41,772 nucleotides of DNA from Pedobacter steynii (lineage in GTDB: Bacteria > Bacteroidota > Bacteroidia > Sphingobacteriales > Sphingobacteriaceae), in the NCBI RefSeq assembly GCF_900103665.1, contig NZ_FNGY01000020.1, positions 1-41,772 of the forward strand. The letters run 5' to 3'. A program made the translations under genes and the position numbers. Each line of letters begins with the position of its first letter. The first letter of the stretch is position 1. This document shows, in pieces, positions 1 to 7,172 of this stretch. The notes under the pieces are model-generated. The model was given only the letters and a program-made list of their open reading frames with translations. It had not been told where the DNA came from and searched no databases.

Positions 1-33
1 AGCAAGGACGCGGCAGCTGATGGCATAAATTGA
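1..33 (+). CDS. Possible 3' end of an upstream coding region
   Basis: The first 24 bases are GC-richer than the AT-rich sequence that follows. Frame 1 reads 10 codons (SKDAAADGIN) to a TGA at 31-33. This may be the tail of a plus-strand gene that begins before the window, but 10 codons cannot establish this or identify a family. Confidence 0.25.
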   Translation, partial: SKDAAADGIN

Positions 34-170
34 AACTATATAAAAATACAAAGCTATATTTTTAATACTTGCTCCACAACTTTTGGCATTGATCCATTTA
101 TTTTTCTTCGAGTACACCTGAAACCTATTGACCCTGGTCCGCTACACGGATAAAAAACGCTTAAAATAAA

Positions 171-196
171 AAACCCGATCTGAAGGGATCGGGTTT
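171..196 (-). terminator. Intrinsic terminator after tRNA-Leu
   Basis: AAACCCGATC (171-180) pairs perfectly with GATCGGGTTT (187-196) around a 6-nt loop. Read on the minus strand the stem is followed by a T-rich tract (TTTTTTATTTT). It lies 8 nt beyond the 3' end of the tRNA, as expected for a terminator of a single-tRNA transcript. Confidence 0.85.
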
Positions 197-203
197 AGTT
201 TTG

Positions 204-285
204 TGCGGAAGAAGGGACTCGAACCCCCACGCCGTGAAGCGCCAGATCCTAAGTCTGGTGCGGCTACCAATTACGCCACTTCCGC
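204..285 (-). tRNA. tRNA-Leu, anticodon TAG
   Basis: The minus strand folds as a class II tRNA of 82 nt. The acceptor arm is GCGGAAG/CTTCCGC with discriminator A. The anticodon stem CCAGA/TCTGG encloses loop CTTAGGA with anticodon TAG at 249-251, which reads CUA and probably CUN leucine codons. There is a long variable arm and a GGGGGTTCGAGTCCC T-arm. CCA is not encoded. It has its own promoter and terminator, so it is probably transcribed alone. Confidence 0.95.
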
Positions 286-311
286 AGTTAGGATGTCATT
301 GTTTTGGATTG

Positions 312-341
312 CAAAGATAGATATTGTTTCTAAAACTCAAA
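312..341 (-). promoter_or_regulatory. Bacteroidota-type promoter of tRNA-Leu
   Basis: The minus strand carries TTTG (338-341), 18 bp, then TATCTTTG (312-319), a perfect match to the Bacteroidota primary-sigma consensus TTTG...TAnnTTTG. The predicted start is near 307, about 22 nt before the mature tRNA 5' end. Confidence 0.8.
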
Positions 342-451
342 ACTCTTTTCCAATTAATTTCAATAGTTAAAGCTAACATATTGATCTTATACGCTTTAAA
401 TTTCAATCTTTTTTTCCTTTCCTCAAGAGCAGAGGTTCGCCCAGGCAAAAC

Positions 452-1249
452 TCAATACAATTCCTTTTGAAACTGGAAAAAATATTGAACTGCCTTTACC
501 AGCCGGCTGCCATACCAGGAAAACATTTCTCCATCCACCAGCAGGACTTTCGCTTCCGGCAGAACTGCACTGATTTCTTCCAGGTGCTTTTCTTTAAAGG
601 GATAAGGTTCTGAAGACAGAAATACCAGTTCCGGCTTCAACAGGCGAAGTTCTTCCATGCTCATTTCAGGATACCGGCTTTCTTTGACCACATTGTTAAG
701 CCCATTTACAGCCAGCAAGTGATTGATAAATGTATTCCTTCCGGCAAACATATATGGATTTTTCCAGATCAGATAAGCCACACTTTTATTCAGGTTATTT
801 TGCAACGCCAGGGTTTGAAGGTCATTAAATCCGGCATTGATCAAATGATTCAGGTAAGCCGCTTCAGGTTCACGGTCTACCAGGGCCCCAATTTGACTGA
901 TGGTTTTCTTTGCATCTTCCAGGTCATAAATATCACTCATCCAAACCGGGAACTCTTCCATGAGCGCTTCTATCTGCAACTGCTCATTTTCTTCTTTATT
1001 ACCAATGATAAGATCAGGCTTTAAGCTGCGGATCAGATCCAGGTTTAATTTCTTTGTCCCCCCTATTTTGGTCTTTTCCTTAAATTTGGATTCCGGATGA
1101 ACACAAAATTTAGTAATCCCAATCACTTCTGCATCCAGGCCCAGATCAAACAACAATTCTGTTTGAGAAGGAACCAGAGAGATGATTCTTTTTGGCGGAT
1201 AACTGACACTTATCGTCCGGTTAAGCTGATCTGTAAAACTGCGCTGCAT
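452..1249 (-). CDS. Helical-backbone metal receptor, BtuF-like substrate-binding protein
   Basis: This 265-aa protein has the bilobed fold typical of cobalamin and siderophore binding proteins (BtuF/FepB superfamily). The N-lobe begins RIISLVPSQTELLF (about residue 21) and contains KPDLIIGNKEEN. A long linker helix spans roughly 130-155, and the C-lobe contains LIWKNPYMFAGRNTFI. The family normally binds corrinoid or Fe-chelate in the periplasm for an ABC importer. Here no signal peptide or lipobox is visible: the start MQRSFTDQ runs straight into the first beta strand, and no earlier in-frame start was found. The product may therefore be cytosolic, or an exported form is mis-started. No BtuCD partner lies nearby; the next gene is an exporter relic 14 bp upstream. 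Ligand unknown. Confidence 0.8.
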   Translation of the reverse strand: MQRSFTDQLNRTISVSYPPKRIISLVPSQTELLFDLGLDAEVIGITKFCVHPESKFKEKTKIGGTKKLNLDLIRSLKPDLIIGNKEENEQLQIEALMEEFPVWMSDIYDLEDAKKTISQIGALVDREPEAAYLNHLINAGFNDLQTLALQNNLNKSVAYLIWKNPYMFAGRNTFINHLLAVNGLNNVVKESRYPEMSMEELRLLKPELVFLSSEPYPFKEKHLEEISAVLPEAKVLLVDGEMFSWYGSRLVKAVQYFFQFQKELY

Positions 1250-1263
1250 GCTGCAAAGATAAG

Positions 1264-1595
1264 CTACTCGTACTTTAATGCATCCACAGGATTTGATTTT
1301 GCAGCACGGTAGGCTTGCCAGCTCACTGTCAAAAGGGCAATCATCACCGTTGAAACCCCTGTAGTCACAAATACCGGCCAGCCTATGGAAATATCAAGAC
1401 TGTTTTCACAAAATTGACAGACAACAATTGCACAATTCCAGACACAGAAGCCCCCAGAACTTTACGGACGCCTATTTCTTTTGCCCGCTGTTCTGCACTA
1501 AAAGCGGACAAGCCAAACAAACCGAGACAGGAAATAAATATCGCAAGGCCTCCAAACAGATTCCTTAAAGCAATCTTGAAATTGAGAATATACAT
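1264..1595 (-). pseudogene. Relic of a fifth FtsX/MacB-like permease, two internal deletions
   Basis: The minus strand starts at ATG 1593-1595 with MYILNFKIALRNL, the N-terminus shared by the neighbouring permeases. It then jumps to FGGLAIFISCLGLFGL, which in the intact paralogues lies around residue 680, and continues through AKEIGVRKVLGAS to NFVKTVLI. A second deletion of about 25 codons shifts frame, so that frame ends at 1383. The remaining piece, ISIGWPVFVTTG through SNPVDALKYE, is readable in another frame to a TAG at 1264-1266. About 650 codons are missing. It sits 31 bp after the second ATPase gene, matching an ATPase-permease module whose permease collapsed. Not expected to make a functional transporter. 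Confidence 0.85.
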
Positions 1596-1626
1596 TTCCT
1601 TCGGCTTAATGGTGATTAAAAATCCT

Positions 1627-2316
1627 TTACACGCCCTGCGGAACGGCAATATCTTCCTTAATCACCCCATCCAGCAAGTGTAAAATCCGGCTTCCATATG
1701 CTGCATTGACTTCCGAATGTGTCACCTGAATGATGGTAATATTCTCTTCTTCATTCAGTTTCTTAAACAACTCCATAATCTGAAGTGCCTGTGGAGATTG
1801 CAGGTTTCCTGTTGGTTCATCCGCCAGGATAATGGAAGGCTGTGCGACTAAAGCTCTGGCGATCCCCACCAACTGTTGTTGTCCACCGGAAAGCTGATTG
1901 GGAAACAGATCCTTTTTAGCGACCATATTAAAACGATCCAGAACATCTGCAACCCTGCTTTTTCGTTCTGCACTACTTACCTTTTTATACAACAAAGGGG
2001 CTTCAATATTCTCAGCAACCGTCATTTCATCGATCAAATGGTAAGCCTGAAATACAAAACCAATATGGTTTCTGTACAACTCAATACGTTTCCGTTCGTT
2101 TAAAGAAACCACATCTTCTCCCATAAACTCGTATGCCCCATAAGTTGGCTCTTCGAGCATTCCCAGGATATTTAACAAAGTAGATTTTCCAGCTCCCGAG
2201 GGGCCCATGATCGAAACAAATTCACCTTGCTTAATGATGGTACTGACATGGCGCAGGATATAACTTTTAACTCCTTTATTCGCGTAGTATTTTTCTATAT
2301 TTTTAAGCTCTATCAT
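1627..2316 (-). CDS. ABC transporter ATPase, MacB/LolD type, with altered motifs
   Basis: This 229-aa ATPase of the MacB/LolD family would energise an FtsX-type permease at the inner membrane. Visible motifs are Walker A GPSGAGKS (about residue 39), Q-loop GFVFQ, signature LSGGQQQ, Walker B IILADEPTGN and H-loop VTHS. Two conserved positions differ from the paralogue at 11923-12621. The residue after LSGGQQQ is Leu instead of Arg (LSGGQQQLVGIARAL), and the D-loop Asp is Gln (TGNLQS instead of TGNLDS). The gene follows the fourth permease after 33 bp and precedes the permease relic. I infer it belonged to the degraded module and may be losing activity, though Walker B Glu and the switch His remain. 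Confidence 0.85.
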   Translation of the reverse strand: MIELKNIEKYYANKGVKSYILRHVSTIIKQGEFVSIMGPSGAGKSTLLNILGMLEEPTYGAYEFMGEDVVSLNERKRIELYRNHIGFVFQAYHLIDEMTVAENIEAPLLYKKVSSAERKSRVADVLDRFNMVAKKDLFPNQLSGGQQQLVGIARALVAQPSIILADEPTGNLQSPQALQIMELFKKLNEEENITIIQVTHSEVNAAYGSRILHLLDGVIKEDIAVPQGV

Positions 2317-2349
2317 CTTTATATGTTTTATTTTTTTATCAAAAAAAGG

Positions 2350-4749
2350 CTATTCGTATTTCAGCGCATCTATTGGATTCGTATTGGCTGCTTTAAAAGA
2401 GCGCAGGCTCACCGTTACCAAGGTAATGATCACTGACAAAACCATAGCAATCATAAATGGCCAGATGCTGATTTCTATACGGTAAACGAATCCATTCAGC
2501 CATTTAGAGGCAAAAATATAAGCCAGTGGCCAGGCGGCGAGATTAGCAATCAGGACCATCCATAAAAAAGAACGGTTCAACATTTTCACCAATTCTAAAG
2601 TAGAAGCGCCCAGGACTTTACGTATGGCAATTTCCCGTGTTTTTTGTGTAGCGATAAATGACACCAGACCAAATAAGCCTATAAAAGAAATAAAGATCAC
2701 CACTCCTGCAAACACTTTAAAAAGCACGCCCATTACTTGCTCTGTTCTGTAAAAGTTCTGGATATTCTCATCCAGGAACTTAGCTTCATAAACATCATCA
2801 GGGAAAGTAGTATTCCATTCCTGCTCCACCTTTTTCATCGTATTCATCATTTCCTTTATATCCATCTTTATCGCCATTGCAGCATATTCATTCTTATCTG
2901 AAAAAATAGCGATGGAAGAAATGGTACTCTTAAAAGTCATATTGTTAAAGTCTTTTACCACCCCTACTATTTTCTTAGGGCTGGCTCCGCCTCCCAAACC
3001 AATCGTTTTTCCAATCGCATCCGAAGGATTTGCAATCCCTAAAGTTTTCAGGAACTGCTCATTAACAACAAATTCTTTTAGGGTATCACTTTTTGATAAA
3101 TTTCTACCGGCAATCAGCGGTAAATTAAAAGTCTTAAGGTAGTGTTCATCTGCCTGTTTGATGTTCAACTGGGTCTTTTCATCTTCAGGACGATCATCGT
3201 ACTTAAAACTGATGGTTCTGTTACCTGATGAAATTGGTGCAGCACTTGTGAGGCTAATGTCCCGGACCCCTGGCAATTGAAGTAACCGCTCCCTGAGCGA
3301 TTCGTATTTTAACCTGCTGAGGCTATCTCCGGGAATATTGACCATGGAAACAGCTTTTGTATCAAACCCAAGGGATTTTTCCCTCATATATTCCATTTGC
3401 CTAACCACCACCAAGGTAGCAATGATCAGAACTGCAGTAATGGTAAATTGTGCAACAACCAAAACCTTTCTCAACCCTAATCCTCCTGCACTGGCAGAGC
3501 TAATCTTATTCTTTATCGCCAATGCCGGACTAAATCCTGACATGATCAGGGCAGGATAAAGTCCCGCAAGGAAGCTTACGAACACGACTAAAATGAGCAT
3601 AAACACAAAAATAACCGGCTCTGTGAAAAGGTGGAAAGACACATTAATTTCCATCAGACTTTCCATCTTAGGGATCACCAACTCTGTCAGCACACAGGCA
3701 ATACCCAAAGAAATAACGGTGATTAAAGCAGTCTCGCTTAGAAATTGCCAGATAAGCTGCTTCCGTCTACTACCCATAACTTTTCTAATTCCAACTTCTT
3801 TAGAGCGACTGATTGCTTGTGCAGTAGCGAGATTGACAAAGTTGATACATGCCGTAATCAGTAGAAAAAGACCAATTACCCCCAGGCCGATCAATTCTTT
3901 ATAAGCCACTGTCTTATACCTGAAATTACTAAAGCGTGCATCATGGTGTACTTCGGAAAGCGGTTGAAAATAATGTTTTTCTTTAGCCGCCGACTTCTCT
4001 ATATAATGCTTATCAATAAACTGCTTTAATGGCTTCTCCAGATCTGCAGCCTTCAGGTCTTCTCTCAATAAACCATAACCTTCTGACCTGTTGGTTACCC
4101 AACCCCATTCCTTACCGAATTTATCTTCAAAAGAAGCATAAGAAAATACAACCTCAAAAGGAAAGCTGCTGTTCTCCGGAAAATCCTTAAATACGCCGGT
4201 CACTTTGTAATCAGCCTTGTTGTCATAGCGGATACTTTTACCAATTGCATTTTTCCAGTTTCCAAAGTATTTTGCCGCTGTCTTTTCTGAAAGGCTTACC
4301 ATATTCGGTTGCGAAAGCGCCTGCTCCGGCCTTCCCGAAAGCCATTCAATTTTAAAGATCTCAAAGAACTGGGGCTCCACATAAAAGATGTCCTGCCTCA
4401 ATTTCATATCAGCGCCCCCTTCTTCATTTTTGATCTTCAGAATTCCTCCACCCTGATGGACAGCTGCAACTTTCTCAAATTCAGAAAAATCGTTCCGCAT
4501 TGCGGGAATCAAGGGAATCGGAACTCCACTGGTAAAAAACTCTCCCTCTGGATATACCCAGGAAGAAACGATCCTGTAAATCCGATCTCTTTTTTCTTCT
4601 CCCTTGTCAAAACTCAGCTGAAACTTCAGAAAAATAAAGATCAGCAGGCAACCCGCTAATCCAATAGACAATCCAATGATGTTAATGGCGGTATATCCTT
4701 TATACTTCCAAAGGTTCCGCAGGGCGATCTTAAGGTTTAGTCTGAACAT
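2350..4749 (-). CDS. Duplicated FtsX/MacB-like ABC permease (array member 4)
   Basis: This 799-aa inner-membrane permease has two MacB_PCD-FtsX units in one chain. TM1 lies around residues 19-41, a periplasmic domain spans 45-280, and TM2-4 cover about 285-405. TM5 (430-450) is followed by a second periplasmic domain and TM6-8 near 675-790. Both halves have the coupling-helix motif that contacts the ATPase: SKEVGIRKVMGS (about 316-327) and TREIAIRKVLGA. It ends NTNPIDALKYE, the tail shared across the array. E. coli MacB has one such unit fused to its ATPase; here the unit is doubled and the ATPase is separate. It lies 20 bp after permease 3 in the same operon. The family moves peptides, macrolides or lipids through HlyD adaptors; the substrate here is unknown. 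Confidence 0.88.
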   Translation of the reverse strand: MFRLNLKIALRNLWKYKGYTAINIIGLSIGLAGCLLIFIFLKFQLSFDKGEEKRDRIYRIVSSWVYPEGEFFTSGVPIPLIPAMRNDFSEFEKVAAVHQGGGILKIKNEEGGADMKLRQDIFYVEPQFFEIFKIEWLSGRPEQALSQPNMVSLSEKTAAKYFGNWKNAIGKSIRYDNKADYKVTGVFKDFPENSSFPFEVVFSYASFEDKFGKEWGWVTNRSEGYGLLREDLKAADLEKPLKQFIDKHYIEKSAAKEKHYFQPLSEVHHDARFSNFRYKTVAYKELIGLGVIGLFLLITACINFVNLATAQAISRSKEVGIRKVMGSRRKQLIWQFLSETALITVISLGIACVLTELVIPKMESLMEINVSFHLFTEPVIFVFMLILVVFVSFLAGLYPALIMSGFSPALAIKNKISSASAGGLGLRKVLVVAQFTITAVLIIATLVVVRQMEYMREKSLGFDTKAVSMVNIPGDSLSRLKYESLRERLLQLPGVRDISLTSAAPISSGNRTISFKYDDRPEDEKTQLNIKQADEHYLKTFNLPLIAGRNLSKSDTLKEFVVNEQFLKTLGIANPSDAIGKTIGLGGGASPKKIVGVVKDFNNMTFKSTISSIAIFSDKNEYAAMAIKMDIKEMMNTMKKVEQEWNTTFPDDVYEAKFLDENIQNFYRTEQVMGVLFKVFAGVVIFISFIGLFGLVSFIATQKTREIAIRKVLGASTLELVKMLNRSFLWMVLIANLAAWPLAYIFASKWLNGFVYRIEISIWPFMIAMVLSVIITLVTVSLRSFKAANTNPIDALKYE

Positions 4750-4769
4750 ATCTTTAATATATAATTATG

Positions 4770-7148
4770 TTATTCATATTTCAAAGCGTCAACTGGATTT
4801 GCTTTTACGGCTTTCCTTGCCTGAATGCTTACGGTAAGAACCGTAAGAACCATACTGATGACTCCTGCAAACAAAAATGGCAATAAGGGAACATCTATTC
4901 TATAGGCAAATGTATCCAGCCATCTTGTAGCCACGATATAGGCGATTGGCCAGCCGATCAGGTTGGCAATTAAAACCACCCAAATGAAAAAGCTGTTTAA
5001 TAACCGGAGCACCTGAAGGTCAGTTGCCCCTAAAATCTTTCTGACGGCAATTTCTTTTCTTCGGTTATTGGTCGTAAAAGCAGAGAAAGCAAAAAGGCCC
5101 AGAACTGCGATAAAAATCGTCAGCACCGTTGCGCCATAAAACACCGATTGAAGCTGCTCTTGTTTTTTAAATAACCGGCCATAAAGCTCATCCAGAAATT
5201 CATACCTGAAATCGTCTCCATCATGCTTATTCAAATCCTTCCAGTTTGTCTTTAAGGTGGCTAAAACAGCAGCCATTTTGTCCTGATCTACATTGACCAT
5301 CAACATGTACTTCTCAGTACTGGCGATACAAGGATTTTTTATGGTATAAACAGTGGGCTCTACGGCCGTTTCAAAACCTTGTGCTTTAAAATCTTTGATC
5401 ACGCCAACAATCCGATAATCCATCTTACAGCCTCTGATGGTCTTCCCAATCGGGTTGACTATACCGTATGCTGACACTGCACTTTCATTCAATACCACAG
5501 AATTTACCGTGTCGGTATTAAAGCTTTTAGAGAAAAATCTTCCTTCTTTAATTTTCAAATTAAGTGTTTCGAAGTAATCAAAATCCACAGTAATCATGTC
5601 TAAGCCTTGTTCCTTTCCTTCAAAAGAATAGTTACTTTTTGCAGCTTTGGAGCCATCAGGAATATTTGAGGTTGCCGTAAAAGAATTTACGCCCGGTATT
5701 TCATTCACCTTTGCCTTCAGTTGCTCAAAATTGTTGCGATTAAACCAGGCCGTATTTTGAATATAAACCACTTGTGCTGGTTTAAAACCTGTATCTTCCG
5801 TCTTCATGTATTTCAACTGCGTGCTCACAATCAATAGACCCGCGATAAATACAATCGCTACACTAAACTGTGTCACCAACAGTGCATTTCTTAGCCAAAG
5901 GGTCTTATAACTCGTTTGCAGGTTTCCTTTTAAAACATCAGCAGGCCTAAAGCCAGACAACACCAATGCCGGGTAAACGCCCGAGATCAGTGTAATCACG
6001 ATCAAAATAACAGGTAGCTGCCAGACCAGAGATCCATTGCCTTTCCATAGCGATAAAGAGGTCTCAAATAAGCCATTAAAATAAGGGAGGAACAACTCGG
6101 TCAGTGCCAATCCGATCACCAATGCTAAAAGACATTGCATCAGAATTTCAATCAAAAACTGAAAGATCAGATTCATGCGGTAAGCACCCAGCACTTTTTT
6201 CACTCCGACTTCTTTTGCCCTCCTGTTTGTCTGTGCGATGGTCAGGTTGGTGAAATTTATACAGGCAATCACGAGCACCAGTAAACCCAGCACTCCTAAT
6301 GCCAGGACAATTTTATAATTGGTATTGTTTCCGGCAATGGGCTTCAAGTGTAAATTATCCAGAGGATCTAAAAAAATAACCGATCTTCCGGAAATCATCC
6401 TGTCATCGGCGCTCATCCCATTTTTAATCATCTCTTTTTTGAACAAACCATCGATCTTATGCTCAAGCTGAGCCACATCTGTGCCGGCCTTAACTTCGAT
6501 ATAAGTATGGTAATTCAAAGCCTTAGGGTCCTGAGTTGCGCCAACATCATTTAAAATAACCATCGCATCAAACTTTAAATTGGAGTGATCCGTGCGGTAG
6601 CTAATAATACCCTGGATATTTGCCGACTGCCCGGCGTTCTTGGGGCCAATGGACACCAAGCGGGGATACGTCAGATTCTTGCGGGGGAACAAGACATCGG
6701 CAAATTCCTGAGGTACATATAAATCATAGCCATCTGCAGCTGGCTTTTTTAAACCCTTATCTGGCCACAGATGAAACATCTTTGCCATTTCATAATCTAC
6801 AGAGAGCACATTTTTACCGTAAACTCTTCCCTTATCCGTACTAAAGGCAAACTCAAAGTCTGTTTTTTTACTTCTTCCGACATTTTCAATCTCCGGAAAA
6901 GCATCTTTCATTGATGGCGCCAACGAGGCGGGGGTGTAATTTGTCTTCCCATCAGGCAGACTTCTTCCCACCAGATAAATGCGGTTATGGTTCGGAATAT
7001 GATGGTCAAACGTGGTTTCAAAACCGACATACATCACCACCATGATAAATGCGGACAGTGCAATGGCTAAGCCGCCAATATTAATTGCCGTATATCCCTT
7101 ATTCTTCCAAAGGTTTCGCAAAGCGATTTTAAGATTCAGTCTGAACAT
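4770..7148 (-). CDS. Duplicated FtsX/MacB-like ABC permease (array member 3)
   Basis: This 792-aa protein has the same architecture as its neighbours: TM1 followed by a large periplasmic domain, three TMs, then TM5, a second periplasmic domain and three TMs. The N-terminus MFRLNLKIALRNLWKNKGYT and C-terminus KANPVDALKYE are nearly identical to the paralogues, while the periplasmic domains have diverged strongly. Coupling helices are AKEVGVKKVLGA (Lys replacing the usual Arg) and RKEIAVRKILGA. It is separated from the preceding permease by 24 bp and from the following one by 20 bp, so it is probably cotranscribed. It could form a heteromeric or alternative complex with the ATPase at 11923-12621. 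Substrate unknown. Confidence 0.88.
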   Translation of the reverse strand: MFRLNLKIALRNLWKNKGYTAINIGGLAIALSAFIMVVMYVGFETTFDHHIPNHNRIYLVGRSLPDGKTNYTPASLAPSMKDAFPEIENVGRSKKTDFEFAFSTDKGRVYGKNVLSVDYEMAKMFHLWPDKGLKKPAADGYDLYVPQEFADVLFPRKNLTYPRLVSIGPKNAGQSANIQGIISYRTDHSNLKFDAMVILNDVGATQDPKALNYHTYIEVKAGTDVAQLEHKIDGLFKKEMIKNGMSADDRMISGRSVIFLDPLDNLHLKPIAGNNTNYKIVLALGVLGLLVLVIACINFTNLTIAQTNRRAKEVGVKKVLGAYRMNLIFQFLIEILMQCLLALVIGLALTELFLPYFNGLFETSLSLWKGNGSLVWQLPVILIVITLISGVYPALVLSGFRPADVLKGNLQTSYKTLWLRNALLVTQFSVAIVFIAGLLIVSTQLKYMKTEDTGFKPAQVVYIQNTAWFNRNNFEQLKAKVNEIPGVNSFTATSNIPDGSKAAKSNYSFEGKEQGLDMITVDFDYFETLNLKIKEGRFFSKSFNTDTVNSVVLNESAVSAYGIVNPIGKTIRGCKMDYRIVGVIKDFKAQGFETAVEPTVYTIKNPCIASTEKYMLMVNVDQDKMAAVLATLKTNWKDLNKHDGDDFRYEFLDELYGRLFKKQEQLQSVFYGATVLTIFIAVLGLFAFSAFTTNNRRKEIAVRKILGATDLQVLRLLNSFFIWVVLIANLIGWPIAYIVATRWLDTFAYRIDVPLLPFLFAGVISMVLTVLTVSIQARKAVKANPVDALKYE

Positions 7149-7172
7149 ATTCCGGTAGCTATATTGTTTGGT

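Noticed and set aside
1383..1649. Intact 88-aa protein from the permease relic
   Set aside because: Its upstream 18 codons overlap the end of the ATPase gene in another frame, and the rest is permease N-terminus joined to a late FtsX segment, ending at a frameshift; a pseudogene explains it better.
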